Shown in pieces: positions 23,688 through 36,935 of a stretch of DNA of 64,000 nucleotides. The DNA is taken from NCBI GenBank assembly GCA_963969395.1, contig OZ017804.1, forward strand, positions 12,276,001-12,340,000. Reading direction: 5' to 3'. The position numbers were made by a program, and so were the translations under genes. The DNA comes from Pseudoscleropodium purum (lineage: Eukaryota; Streptophyta; Bryopsida; Hypnales; Brachytheciaceae). Below the pieces are notes generated by a model. The model was not told the origin of the DNA and searched no databases. It saw only the letters and a list, made by a program, of their open reading frames with translations. Position 1 is the first letter of the stretch; each line of letters opens with the position of its first letter.

Positions 23688-25340
23688 GGTGAATTGTTAT
23701 TTGTAAATGGAAAGTTATAGAAGAATACAAAATTGACTTTTAGAAGGTGAAGAAGGACACTTTGGGTGTCCTCATGAAAAGCAATTCAAGAGTTGTAGTA
23801 CATTACCTACGCTCAATAGCCTGTGAACATTGCCCATCATCAATTTTTCTTTTCTTCATCACAATCCGACAAGCACATATTCATCATATACACATTTTAG
23901 TACTCATTCCTAGTTTAAAAAATTCTATTGGATACATTAATCATCCCATGCACAATTTAGTACTCATTTCCAAATCTAAAAAATTCTATTGTACAAATGT
24001 CAATTTTCTCATATATTTTCAACCATTTTTCCTAATACTTAGGACTAAAGTAATTTATACTTGATATACATTCTCTTACCTATGACACTAATACTACTTC
24101 CACAACATTGTGAATTAGCTGTCCTAAGAACTTCCAAGTCCTCATAATGATTTCCACAAATTGTCTTACTAGGATAATTTGGAATCTAGTTCGATCCATC
24201 TACATGAAACTTTGCCAAAAGTCTATCATAAGAATATTCCTACCATAACATATTCAATTTTTGATGATCCAAGCATATTGGAAATAGAGAAATGAAATAT
24301 CATAAATAAAAAAGTCACACATCATAGAAATAAAAACCATTCACTTGCTTAAAAGGATTTATCTTCATTCCATCATAGGAACTTGTTGGAAAACTTTACA
24401 ACATAGAACAAACAACAAAAAACAACATGATAAACATAAATGAATCATTCCAAAGGTGCCAACGTTACACTAAAATCAGAAGGTAAATGGAACTTATCAT
24501 GTCTCTAAAACCCTACACAATCAGGGACACCTTAAAGCCAATTCTAGATTCTTTAAGCCAATATAAGGCAGTCATGTGCAACTAACGTTCTATTCTACTC
24601 TAGTCATTTCTTGACCTACAAAAGTAATACTACTAATTTATTCTGAGATAAAAAATCATTAGATTTTTTGAAGCCTCCAAAAGAATGTTTCAAGGTCATT
24701 CCCAAAATTGTAATCAACTTTATAGCTTTCTATAATATTATATTAAAAATAAAAAATAGAAAAATAGAGAAATAAAATAATAATAAAATATTTAAATATT
24801 ATTAATTAATTAATATTATATGATATGGCAAGGTCTTAGTCACAATAGATCATTGACATGGGAATGTTCCCAAGTGGTTCAAAACCACTAAAGACTTGCA
24901 ATCTTCTTTTGGCCTCAAAAATATTCTAAAGTGGTCTGATCTTTAAAAAATATAATTATACTAGGACCTACCAAAGTGGCTGATTTCACATTATACATCC
25001 ATAATCCTTGAGCGGTCACATATATACAAAAATCTAATCACAAATAGGGAAACCGGAGGATGCTTTGACCTCACATATTGGTCACTAGGAAATAAAAACT
25101 AAAGTCCATCATGTTGCAATAAAATAGAAAGTGAAAACATCATACACACGACCTATTGAGATTGTTAGACAGGCAAAGTCACAAGTCAAATAGAAGCTCT
25201 CAGTTCTCCTTCCTCTCCAAAAACATGGCATGTGCACAAAAGAAGGGTCCCACACCTTCACAAGGTCTAAACAATCCATCATTTTCAATCTCTTCAATAA
25301 TGTAACAAACTCAAAATATAAAATATGTGGAGAAGCAACG
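23688..25340. other. AT-rich DNA upstream of receptor A
   Basis: Mirrored at 42,400-44,040. It should hold the promoter and any 5' UTR exon of the receptor, but I can fix neither. A frame at 23,747-24,064 recurs in B with indels and has no domain. AT repeats near 24,720-24,830 differ in length from those of B. Confidence 0.4.
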
Positions 25341-26560
25341 GAAATACAATTAGGTGAATGCCCGACTCGGAGAAACCCGCAGGAAAATGTGATCCGGAAA
25401 GATGCTTTTTCGACATCCTAACGTGCTTCCTGCTGTGGGGAAGAGCCCGTTTAAAGCCTCCAAGGATTCCTGGAGCTCAACTACAGAAGCTGCGGAATTC
25501 TACAAGAAGCCAATTTCTCTCCACTACTTCGGAGATGCCGGATGGCAATCCCGAATTCCATTGTTTCAAAAATTGGGCTATTCAAGTCTAGTGCTCGTTG
25601 TCAGGGCTCGGAATCAGACTTACACTAGCGGTGCTCAACATAATGGAGTGATGAAATATTTTCGTCAAGGGATGGCCAGCAATGGTGACACACATTTGTG
25701 CAACCGAAGCGAACACACACAGATGCAAGGGAAAGCGTTGTTTTCCAAGTATCTATTGTAGTGTTTAATCATTCAGAATCGTTGCAAGACATTGGTCCTA
25801 ATAAACGCAGATGACTTTTCAGACTCTATTGTAGCCTCTTTCTATGACTACCATGAGTAAAGAAGAATCCACGGATTGGAATACTGATGCACAAGCTCCG
25901 AGTGGTCCTTAATAGTGCAAACCACAACAGCGAACCCTAAATTCAAGCTCATGGAGCATCCTCCTTCATGGACGAGTCCAAGCTCAGCATTGAGTTGGTG
26001 CTCTTTATGGAGTGCGCCTCTCAGGTGGGAATTCTTTATGAAATCGGCGAAATCACGGAGTGTGTCCCAGGTAGGAATCCATTTCAGAAATGGTGAAATG
26101 GCGAAAATCAAAATTAATCGCCATGCTGAAGTTGTTCTCACTTAACGTATTCAGTCTTCAGTTAAAAAATGAAAATGCCATATGAAACTCTATGGCCGAA
26201 TGCTGAATATGATTGATATTTGGGAATTTTGTTGAATCTAACACTTACAAAACTTTCCCGCAATTGTGTGCACCCTAAGCATTGCTACAGACACGGTCCT
26301 CACAGCTTAAAATTTGCAGCACCCGAAGAATGTTACTAGTTGCAATTGGGAAACCACTGAATGCAAGGGAACGATCGATCCCACAGTACATCGACAGAGA
26401 CTTAGAAAGCACCCTAAGCCATCGATCGATCGACCTCTCTACAAGTACATTGATGATAGAGACTCTCGAAGCGTCAGCGATAAAGAATTTCGGAAATCAA
26501 AGAAATGAAATAGATTCCTCAGATCAAACAGAACTTTTAGGATGAAAATCCGTAATGCCC
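25341..26560. other. moderately GC-rich mosaic, no supported gene (unit A)
   Basis: A 119-codon plus-strand frame (25,402-25,761) followed by AATAAA at 25,798 looks gene-like, but in unit B it is broken by small indels. Overlapping frames on both strands at 25,848-26,145 survive in both units, yet the A/B differences change amino acids in either frame, so neither shows constraint. Probably a transcribed or formerly coding sequence. Confidence 0.35.
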
Positions 26561-26728
26561 GATTACGCAGGTGGACTTGCATAATGCTCTGATTACGGAT
26601 AATAATTCACCCTGCTAATGAAGCGAGAATTTTCTGGCGGGGGTTGACATACCGGAAACTATCAAATTGTACACAACAACTGTGTCCAATTCTGTGAAAT
26701 TTTCTAAGCATGCACGCTTAATAAAAAC

Positions 26729-27400
26729 TTAAAACGAGTGTGCAGCATTGATAGAGTAACACGCGTGATTAGATGTTGCTCTTCGTGCCATCCGCTGCGT
26801 CAGGACAGGCTCCTGCGTCATGGAAAGGCCCCAAACTCCAACCCGAACTCGATCCCAAACTTGGCTTGAACTGAAGCTGTGGCGTGTACTTACCTCAACG
26901 CTTTCGATGTCGCTAGTACTGCAGGTTACAAAAACCTCCAGAACGCTTCCCGATCCCTCCACACGCACTTTACAATCCCCAGCTAAACAGCGTCGCCCTT
27001 ACAAAATTCAATTGTCGGTACGGTGAAATCGCTCCACAACACAAGAATCCACCGACAAGGAGCACCGAATCCAACAGCTTCACACTCTACACGCGGAAAG
27101 AAATCGTCGCCCGAACTCTCACAGCGATTGAAACTGCTTCAGAAATCCTCCGCACTGAAATGTGTTCCATTGGGTGTACACACATAGACAGCAAAGAACA
27201 AACCCTGGTTCATTTCAAGAGTTCCAGTAACCCCCACTGGCAATGAACTGGCCGCACTCTCATCAACCTCTCCCATCAAATTCTAGTGAAGGCGAGATCC
27301 ATCGGCGTCCTTGAAAATGACAGATCCAGAAGACATGCGGGGCCTCTTCAAGAGAAGAAGGAACTCTTTTCTGCGTGTACACTCGAACCCTAGGCTCTGT
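26729..27400 (-). other. candidate transcribed exon with conserved splice donor (unit A)
   Basis: On the minus strand a GC-richer stretch ends in GTTGAG followed by GTAAGTAC (donor at about 26,894), a near-ideal donor that is also present in unit B (about 45,514). The preceding frame ('RVEGSGSVLEVFV...DIESVE') is open in A but shifted in B by a small insertion, so this may be an untranslated exon. Upstream sequence has the character of a plant 5' leader. Gene identity unknown. Confidence 0.3.
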
Positions 27401-27447
27401 TTTGCTTAGTCGGGCGGAGCTGGGCTAGGGAAGCAGCCTGGAACTTC

Positions 27448-27708
27448 TCAGGCCACTGTAGCACGACGTTTTCCTTCTGTAAAGTTCAGAGATGCCGGTA
27501 CCGGTACCGGTGGACGGTAGACTGACTCTCCAGTGCGTACAGTAACTACAGTCTCGGGGCGAGGGCTTGCGCTTATCTGCAGCGGCCCTTCGTTTTTGTA
27601 CGCGGAGGACACTGCCGTTGGATTTGCTTGGCCTTGGAGGGAGTTTTTGAGCCGTTCGATTGACTCCATAGGCTCTGAAAAGTATCTTTGTTTTGTTTTT
27701 AAATGCAT
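27448..27708 (-). CDS. small conserved frame of unknown function, copy A
   Basis: 86 codons: a basic start, MESIERLKNSL, then 'NPTAVSSAYKN', 'ISASPRPETVVTVRTGESVYRPP' in part, a Pro-Val repeat (PPVPVPAS) encoded by the palindrome CCGGTACCGGTACCGG, and a basic end (GKRRATVA). Copy B runs on for about 20 more codons; in A three changed bases bring a stop. Sequence is nearly identical in the two units, so selection cannot be judged. A third, diverged copy lies at 14,286-14,471. It may be the first exon of the minus-strand transcript whose donor lies at about 26,894. No family recognised. Confidence 0.3.
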   Translation of the reverse strand: MHLKTKQRYFSEPMESIERLKNSLQGQANPTAVSSAYKNEGPLQISASPRPETVVTVRTGESVYRPPVPVPASLNFTEGKRRATVA

Positions 27709-28654
27709 TTGAACCTATGAGTGTGCTTCGCATCACTTTTCTTTGTAAACACGCGCACACACACTCTGAAGGGATCATAAACCTATTTCGAAGAGAAAAT
27801 GAATGGTATCGGTGATCACACCATATGACGATAAACATGAAAAAGAGAAAACTCTGGCTGTAGACTTTGTGTGCCACATTCCTCCCAATGGGCAGGAGAG
27901 ATAAGCTTTGCTTGTTGTCATCAGAAGATGATTGCTCTGCACACTCGGACATCATAGTTACGTGTACAACTGTTTTGATAGTACATACATGGCCAAGTGC
28001 GTGCCTGTGAGTTCTTCACTGCCGTTCTTTGGAAAGCAGTGGCACCTGAAATCCACCAACCTTCCCATTTCCTGTGTTGCAACACCGTCTGCAATTCATG
28101 CAATCTTACCACAAGTGAAAGCCATAGTCGATTCATTGCCAAGAAGAGAATTAGGGTTTTCATGTCGGCAACCCAAAAGTTTCCTCCCATCTCCAGTACG
28201 TGAACCTCGTCTCTAGGTACCAGCGTAACTGAATTGCAAACCAAAAATTGCCTAACCAAATCAACAATCCTATACACCCAAAACTAATCACGACAAGAGA
28301 ATCTTATGCCCAAATGCTCTTCTGAAATACACGCTCAAGACATTCAAGTAAAATCCTAACAAATGTACATCTCATCGCATCTCTCAATGTGAATTTCAAT
28401 GTTCAAAGCATCGTGAAACACTATTCAACCTTCCACTCTTGCATATAAACCACCATGGAACTAAGAAACCTCTCATCCAATGCGAACCTTGTACTACACG
28501 AGTCACTGTGCAAAACATCAGCAGCAGCAAAGATATGAGCTGCACAAGGCCAAGCTGCCATTACAAGGGTTCGGATTCTCAATACTTCGAAGCATACATT
28601 TGGAATAGCGTCATTCTAGGGATTCAAGTGATATTAAGCCTAAATGTAGATTTA
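27597..28654. repeat. segment S, copy 2, ending at the duplication junction
   Basis: Aligns with 14,363-15,396. Its right edge ('tgtagattta' then 'cgtgattgttcgc') is where unit A stops and the HMA 3' UTR copy begins; only about 2-4 bases could be shared at the joint. The 46-codon minus-strand frame is intact here too (28,421-28,560, ending TAG). Confidence 0.8.
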
Positions 28655-28900
28655 CGTGATTGTTCGCGTTGCCATATTTGGGTATGGTTAGCGGTTTTGT
28701 AAACTAGAGTTGTAGAGCGGAGTTGTACCAATTTTTTCGAAATAAAAATCCTTGTACAATTATGTAAAAGATTGGTGTCTGGCATCTTGAATGTTGTTTC
28801 GTGACTTCGGAAATTGTCTGCAATGTATACGATGTATGTCAATGACCGTATACAATTCACAGTTCAGATCTTTTTGTAATTGCTCCAGCAATATCTTTTC
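28655..28900 (+). pseudogene. orphan fragment of the HMA gene 3' UTR
   Basis: Matches 10,144-10,390 with few differences and includes the AATAAA signal (28,741-28,746) and the downstream 'gattggtgtctggcatcttg'. There is no HMA coding sequence nearby, so it marks the start of the duplicated unit rather than a gene. Confidence 0.88.
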
Positions 28901-30269
28901 TGAAACGTGAAAAGCTCGTTTGACATGATTTCCGAATTTGAAACGAAGTCTTGCGACTTGTAGTCAACTTTTTCTCATTCAAGCAACACTCGATGAATCT
29001 GAAACTTAATCATGCCATCTCTTTACCGAACAATGTCACCAAAGGAACATTTCCTGCTACATGGTGGTGATGAAAAGAGCGTCATGAAATTGCGCGGTAA
29101 GCTTTACGCTGATGAGCACTGTCGGCGATTTGACATAACTTACCTGTAATCAGAATCTGTTCTTTGAATGTTTAGAAATGGAAGTTAATTTCTGGGTTTC
29201 TTTGGGTGCGGGTTAGAAATCAGTGGCTCTCATAAGTATCCTGGCTACCCTAGGGTCAGATTCGTTCAAAAATAAGTCAAAATATAATTAGATATGGTAT
29301 CTAATGAAAATTTCAAAAATTGTAACGAGGCAGAATCGAATATTAGTGGAAAAAATATTAATAAAAATAACCTTAATCTTCAAACAAATCCATGAAGTCC
29401 AGGGCGTGAATACAACTAAAGTTGCAAGTATCAAAATCCTATGAAATGAAGTTCTAGGAATTCTAAATTTGCAAGTATTAAAATCCTATAAAATGAACTT
29501 TTACAAATTCTAAATTGAGTTAATCAACGAAAAATAAACTAAAAAAGAAATGGTTTTGTATAGGATCCAATGAATTTGACTTCCAACGATATTCATATAC
29601 TTCCAAAATTGTCACAACTCATTGAGAAATTAGGTTTTTCAACAAAAATTGGACATCTTGAAAGTACAAGTAAAACACTTTTAAAAATTAATTTTTCAAA
29701 ATATTTAAAATGATTTTTGATTTTCTAAGAATTTAATCAAATTTAGTAGGCTAAAAAGTTTTTTATGTCAGTAATTTTTTCTCAAAATTCTTTTGTAAGT
29801 GAAAATGAAGTAAAAATTCTTTATGGAATTTTTTAAGAAGAATTTCCTGGATTTTGAAATTCTATTGAGTGAAATATTACTATCGAAATATAACTCTAAA
29901 TAATTATATTTCTTATAATTCGTTCTAAAAATCTCCAAAAGTCATGAAATCATATATATATATATTCCCTCCATTTCTATAAAAAGCTCATTTTTCCTTT
30001 GTAAGAAATCTTTACTTCCTTTTTCAAAAACAAAGGTAGTATATATTAATATTATACCCTTTTCAATGTTATATCCTATGTGAAAGTTAGATTAGGCACA
30101 AAGTAAGCAATCCTTGTAAAAAGGACTATATGTCATCTTGTTAACGGTATGAAGTGATGTATGCCTTTGAAAATTTGACATAGAAATTTAATTTTAGCAT
30201 TTAGGTGTTGAATTAGACCTTCATACATGATAAATTAGAAATATTGTAAATATTTGGAATCATACTTAA

Positions 30270-31181
30270 CTCCTAAAGTCCCATTGTCCCTTCAAGGAAC
30301 AAATCAAAATTTAGGCAGGTTCCTCAATTTTTGGTGAAATGTTTTGAAACTTTCCCTTAAGATAGAAAAATTGATCATCTATTTAGAAATATAATTTTTA
30401 TTTCAATTGGTGCCTAGGAGCAAAAGTTATACTACAAAAAGCTTGAAATTGAACTCCAAGAGCAACACAAAAGAAATTGCAAAAAATCAAAATAAATTCT
30501 AACTTCTTTTCTTCTAAAAAGTTACATTTTTGTCTACATGTGAAGCTTTGATTTGTTCTATTTGGACTAATAATGAGAAAGTTACGGACAATCTTGTTCT
30601 TTGGGCAATTTAAGCATCTTTTTGAAAAAATAACTTGTAGGATTCATTTTTGAATGCAAATTCCACAATTTTTCACAAATTCTTTTTTGAAAATGTTGTG
30701 TTTGCTTGCTAAAACAATCTCACCATTGAGATTATTGTTTTTCAATCCCATCTTGAAGTTATTAACAATTTTTTTTTTCAATCTTGGACCTACTTCTACT
30801 TAACAATTATTTAAAGAATGAAAATTCAATGTGTTTTTTAAAAAAAAAATTCCCTAGACTTTCAACTCAATTCTTCAACATTAAAAATTTTAAATTCAAA
30901 GTTTGTAGTGCAAAATAATTTCACAATTGGCGGTCAAAGTCATCTGAAATTGCAAGCCAGTGTTCAAAAAAACTTTCTTTTTCAACTTTGAATGCTAATA
31001 TCTTCCTATCTATGCAATCAAATTTTTTGAAATCTTTACCACATGAGCTAAGACAAGTGAAGTACAAGATCCTAAGGTTAGATTCTAAAAGAAGATTTTT
31101 TTTTGTTTTCTTGGGTGAATGCAATAGATATGGCAGTTTTAAATGGTTTTTGACAAAAAATTGGCCTTGGGATTTTAGGGG
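30270..31181. mobile_element. piggyBac-type MITE, copy 2, inserted in unit B only
   Basis: 912 bp with ends CTCCTAAAGTCCCA and, reverse-complemented, CCCCTAAAATCCCA. TTAA flanks both sides (30,266-30,269 and 31,182-31,185). Unit A has the empty site: 'gaatcatacttaagtgagtaa' around 12,000 with a single TTAA. This is direct evidence for TTAA-specific insertion after the duplication. Right-end sequence is shared with the element at 2,621-3,625. Internal 65- and 67-codon frames are not conserved between the copies and encode no transposase. Confidence 0.92.
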
Positions 31182-32269
31182 TTAAAATGAGTAATATTTC
31201 ACTCAATAAAATTTTATAATTCCATTTATTAAATAATCTGGAATATTTTTTTACTCATGTTTAAAATTTTCTCACCAATAAATTTGATTCAAAAATTTTA
31301 AAGAAAATTAAAATTAAAATTATGAAAATATATTTTATACAAGTTTGTTATTTATACTATAGCATCTCCAAATTTTTTTGAAAATCTATAATTCATGAAT
31401 TTAGCTTTGTATACATTGAAGAATGCATGATATTCATCCAATTTTTTGTATGCAACTTTATTGATGCTATATTTATATCATTGAGTTGGATTCATAACAT
31501 TTTAGTTGATTTTTTATTTCATATAGGGTCATTTATCAAAAAAATGGTACATTATCTAGTGTATTTCAATACTTTTAGATTTCTTGATTTTGACATTAAA
31601 AATGATTTCTTGTGCTTTGAAAAACAAACTAACATCATGAAGCTTTTGAAGTCTAGTTTCTACCACTTCATAATTTTTTTTAAAATCCTTTAAATAATCC
31701 TTTTAGGAAAATTTGAAGTTGAATGTTTGCAACCTTATTTCTAAATTTGGAGTGACTCGGAATTTTTTATTATGCTATAATGTCCTACTTTGTAATATAT
31801 ACTTCTATGTTGATTTTTTTAACATGATTTATATTGAGATCAATTTTATTCATTTTGTCTTCAAGAATTCTTGGTGATTTGAAATTTCACAAAAAAATTT
31901 CAAAATTTTAGAACAAATATGAGACATGTGGTTTCATCTCTAAAAAATAGAACCAAAAAAATTTATTTCTTAAATAGCAAAGAAATGGAAGATACAAAGT
32001 GAGGGATTTGGCAACTTTGGCTATATGGGCATCAACTTTATCCTTTAGGAGTTATCATTTGAAAAAGCCTCTAAATGAAAAGGGGGAAAAGAGTGCCTTT
32101 CAAATGAAGGGCAAAAATTAAATTGACCCTGCAATTGCAAAGGGTGGAAAAAATGTGACCTTGTATTTCAAAAGACTAGCCTAAAAAATGAAGGTCAAAG
32201 GAAGGGCTCCCTAAGATATCAATTTTAAAGTCTTCGTCTTGGGATTATTGTAAATATGATATACATTGG

Positions 32270-32930
32270 GTAGGAAATTGAAGTGAATATGGGCCAAAAG
32301 AATATACAATAGTGCATTTGTACAATACATGGTTAATGGAGTAAAGCAAGATGCTACTTCTTAAGACCATGCTTTGCATTTTCACATGCTATTTGGTTCC
32401 GTTTATATGATGGAAGTTTACAAATTTGTCAAGAAATTGGTGAATAATACATTTACGCACTATTAAACAATTTGAACTCAAGGTTTCTAGATCTGTTTGC
32501 TTTCATTGTTGGAAGACTATTTAGTCCAAAGCACTATCCACATGATGACAAAGAGAAAGGAAAACTAGTAGGTCTAGAACTAGCTGAATAGATTGCTTGT
32601 CAAACTATATTGTATAATCTAATATGGCAAGAGTGAATAAATGGAGTTTGTAGAGATAATATGGAGAAAATGTAAGTGGAAGTCTATGATAGATGCTTGG
32701 GCATACTTATGTATTTTAGATGAATTTTTGGTTGCTTGACCTACACTTATTAATATTTTGCAAAAAGTGATGGTAGTTCTCACAAGCACAACCATATGTG
32801 AGTGAGACTTTTCAAAACAGAATTGGATGAAGAGTGAATGAAGAAGCAAAATGAAGCTTAGAACATTGGATACATTTATGAGGATGTCTTTATGTAGAAA
32901 ACAATTGGTTTGGCATTATTGATATTTGAA
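32270..32930 (+). pseudogene. decayed hAT transposase relic (unit B)
   Basis: Partner of 13,130-13,800. It retains the 'TTICE.DFSK.NWMKSE' and TLDTFMRMSL blocks with in-frame stops. Differences from the unit A copy are scattered, as expected for neutral decay. Confidence 0.65.
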
Positions 32931-33477
32931 GTGGCATGAAGCATCGCAAAGTAGTTCAATTGGATATAGACTCAAATTGATCATGATGGATTAGTGGCAC
33001 CTACATTCTAATGGATTATGAAGGCTTCACAAATATATTTAATTTTATTTAAATTTTAAACATATTCTACTAGTTTATTGTATATTAATGCAGTTTTATT
33101 CCATGTGTGATTCTTAATGTAAATTTTCAATTTAATGCTTTAAGTTTACAATTCCTTTTTGTTTCCTCTATGCACCGGCAAAAAATTAAAGGGCTATCAT
33201 TTTGCAAGCTCCACAAATTTGAAGGACAATAAGAAAAATTCAACATAGCATATGAAGGCTAAACCGACCTTTCAAAATACAATAGTAGAGGTGACTATTT
33301 GCATTGCTATATATATACATATATATATATATACAAGAATAACTTATAAAGAACAACAAGAAAAAATAAACACTAGATTGATGTTTGCAAGAGAAAGTTA
33401 TTTGAATAATATTGCTATCAATTAAGCTTGAAGGATTTAGGGGTCACAATTTTCTTGCATAGGAATTGGTTAGTGAG

Positions 33478-34376
33478 ACGCACACACACTTTGTAGACAT
33501 CACAAGCCTATTTTAGAGAGAAAATGAATGGTATTGGTGATTACACCATGTAACGATAAACATGAAAAAAGAGAAAACTTTGGTTGTGGACTTTGTGTGC
33601 CGCATTCTTGCCAATGGGCAAGAGAGATAAGCTTTGCTTGTTGTCATTAGCAAATGACTGCTCTACATGCTCGGACATCATAGTTACGTGTACAACTATT
33701 TTGATAGTACATGGCCAAGTGCGTGCCTGTGAAATCTTCACTACCCTTCCTTAAAAGTAGAGGCACTTGAAATCCACCAAACTTCCCATCTCCTGTACTT
33801 CAACACCGTTTGCAATTCATGCAATCTTACTACAAGTGAAAGCCATAGTTGATTCATTGCCAAGAAGAGAATTAGGGGTTTCATCTCGACACCCTAAAGT
33901 TCCCTCCCATCTCCAGTACGTGAACCTCGTGTCTAGGTACCAACATAACTGAATTACAAACCAAAAATTGCCTAATCAAATCAACAATCCTATACACCCA
34001 AAACTAATCACGATAAGAGAATCTTATGCCCAAACACTCTTCTGAAATACGCACTCAAGACATTCAAGTAAAATCTTAACAAATGTATATCTAATCACAT
34101 CTCTCAATGTGAATTCCAATGTTTAAAGCATCGTGAAACACTATTCAACCTTCCACTCTTGCATACAAACCAATATAGAACTAAGAAAGCTCTCACCCAA
34201 TGCGAACCTTGTACTACATGAGTCACTGTGCAAAACAACAGCAGCAACAAAGATATGAGTTGCACAAGGCCAAGCTGCTATTCTAAGGATTCAGACTCTT
34301 AATACTTCGAAGCATACTTTTGGAAAAGCCTCATTCTAGGGATTCAAGTGATATTAAGCCTAAATGTAGATTTATG
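33478..34376. repeat. segment S, copy 3
   Basis: Starts at 'acgcacacacactttg', lacking the first 120-odd bases of copies 1 and 2, and continues to 'tgtagatttatgtc'. The 46-codon minus-strand frame (34,141-34,280) is still open and ends with the same TAG. Confidence 0.75.
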
Positions 34377-36935
34377 TCAAATATTACCATTACCTAGATT
34401 TCAGAAAAGGTTTGGTATACTCTCTACAAACTCCCATTCTTATCAGTTTTTGCAAGAATGGATCTCACATATCAATACTTTGCTTTTCAATTATCTGTAC
34501 AAATCTCCCTCTTCTATTTCTTGAATGAATTGTAGCAATCAAGGATGGTTTCCCATAACTAAATTGATTTGTGAGAAAATATAGCAATTAAAAAAAGAAT
34601 TTATGATTCATTTCTAAACATGCATTGATACCTTAGGGTTTGGATAGGGTTTTAGTGGCACCGCCTTTGGTGCGCTTCATATTGCAAAAGGCTTAATGCA
34701 AAGGGCCTCATCCAGCATAAAGGTCTGGGCAGCCCTTTTCACAAGGCTAACTCTACAAGTTGAGTCCTATGAACTCAACCTTGTGAAGTTAGCTGTGTAA
34801 GATCTCATAGTAGTGATCTCATAGATGTGACGGGTCCTAAAATTCTTTTGTGTGTTGGATGATTGAGCTTTACCACCTTCATGTTGTTGTAAGCTTTTGT
34901 AAATGCGATGCTCTTGGTGATGGCCTGGAATACTTAATGCTTCATTCCTCCCACGGAACAAGCTCTCTTCAAGATTGACTCCTTTTTGGTTTTTTTCTTG
35001 TCAAAATTCTAGATTGAGGCGCTTGGGTTTGATTTTTTTGTTGAACGATTTGTTGCCACACTACAAATTCTAGACAACTTGAAGAATGAAATATTCACAT
35101 CTCTCAATTGCTAAATTTTTGTAATCCAAGTTGCCTATTTAAATGAAAAAGGATGAATTAATAGAAGGTATTTAGCTTCAAAAACATTGCATGGAGAAAG
35201 TCAAAATAAAATTGGATGACAAGCTACAAAGCTCTTGTCTAATGGAAATGCCATGTGATTGTCATTTATCAATGTAAACAACAAAGTTGGTATAGTATTT
35301 TTCATTTCAACTTCAAAGGATTTTTCCTACATCAATCTAGTCGTTTTCTATCTAAAGTATAACTTTTGTTGATCAAGGTAGATTCAATGAAGGATCCACC
35401 TCTATGTATTTGAGCAGATTAGAAGTACCATCCACTTTGGAAGCTTTCAAGTTGTCACTAGCTTCCTAGTGTAAAATTGGCTTCATAACTACTAATATAC
35501 TTCCTAAAGAAAGACCTTATGACTCTACATTTTCTTGAGTCCATTGAATGCACCATAGTAAGATTGGAGTACCTTTATAAGAACTAGACATCACTAATTT
35601 CTTCAAACAAGTACTTCAAGTTAGAAGACCTCACAATGTAATCAACAACAAATTACATCAATTATGAAGATGCACTTCATCATGCAAAGGATGGTTGATT
35701 CGAGTATGAAGTCATGGAAAAAATAGGAGACTCCTATCCAAGATGTCTTCACTACAAGGATCCTATATGAGTACTTTTTACATTATTCTTAGCCCCAACC
35801 ACTAGTCTCAAGAACATTGACGTGGGTCCAACATTATCAAATAGGTCAGCTAATACAACAATATCGTCATACACTATCCAAGGGGTGCCACAACGTGAGC
35901 CTAGGAGCTTGAGCACATGAGCAAAGTTGACTATACACCTATGTTAAAGGTGCCTATAGTATAAAGTTCTTCCATGATTATAGTCTAAGTATAATATAGG
36001 TATCTATATTATAGATTTTTATATTAGAATCATATTCAATAGTTGTTGTATATCTACTTATATATGTGCTCAAAGCTCACACACTTGCATTTTTATGATG
36101 ACATACTAACAACATTGTACACAATTCCAAGCACTTACAACTAGACACAATTTATGCAAGATTACATTGCTTGTGAAGGTGCATTCCTAGCTCCTCTCAT
36201 TTTTTTAAAGTGATCAAACAACTCTCTCAAACAATAGGAGGATTAGTGTCTATTCTTGAGTTGTGTCTCTAGAAAACATTGCTTGTGAATTGTGTGCTCA
36301 AATAGAAGGACACATATTTCTACGAGTGATGTATGTTATCACTACATTGGACATATTTACATACTATAGAAGACTCAAGATTTTTGACAAGTGTCTTAAT
36401 CAAATTCTTCAATCCTTTTACTTCAAGATCCAAGTACCAAAATTTAGGGCATCATGGCTTAAACCGGTAAGTGAAACTAAACCATTACACAACTCAACAT
36501 GACACTAAAGTATAAAACACCTCACCTACTTCACCTACACACAAACTACAAAACCAAAACAAATGAAAATCCTATAGATCCTACTTAAGATGGTTGAAAC
36601 AACAAGTGAACCAATTTGGGCCTCTTAGTCAATTGAGTGGATAAACTCCTAGAAAATAAAGCTAAAATACCACATAATGTACAAAAACTATATGCATTTC
36701 TCTTCAACTCCATGTGAAAGTCTTGGCTACCAACAACTCTTTGATATGGGCAACAACCCAAAATATAACAAAGCATTCAAAATTCACTAAATAGGGTCCC
36801 AAGGTGTAAAGATTTAGAATTCTCCTCAATAATTTGTTTGATGTCGTGGGTCTCTTAAATATTTCCCATAAAATATTTAATATCTTCAAATTCGAAGCTA
36901 AAATCATCAAGCTCTTCCATACCACATTGGATATC
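34377..36935. other. intergenic DNA downstream of receptor B
   Basis: Near copy of 15,397-17,999 with scattered substitutions and small indels. No gene supported. The 3' UTR of receptor B should lie just below 36,936 on the minus strand. Confidence 0.5.

Larger units (their letters stand above)
10144..28654 (+). repeat. tandem duplication unit A (about 18.5 kb)
   Basis: From 'cgtgattgttcgc' at 10,144 onward this block aligns in order with 28,655-46,349: the HMA 3' UTR, AT-rich DNA with a hAT relic, segment S, the receptor gene, and a mosaic region ending in a small conserved frame. The left breakpoint lies inside the HMA 3' UTR. The right end, 27,710-28,654, is a second copy of segment S that has no partner after unit B. 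Unit A has a hAT MITE at 23,434-23,679 and a roughly 410-bp block at 10,510-10,920 that B lacks; B has a piggyBac MITE and about 160 bp near 28,900-29,065 that A lacks. Confidence 0.93.

Noticed and set aside
25402..25761. 119-codon plus-strand frame followed by AATAAA
   Set aside because: The unit B copy has frame-breaking indels, and I see no recognisable protein features.
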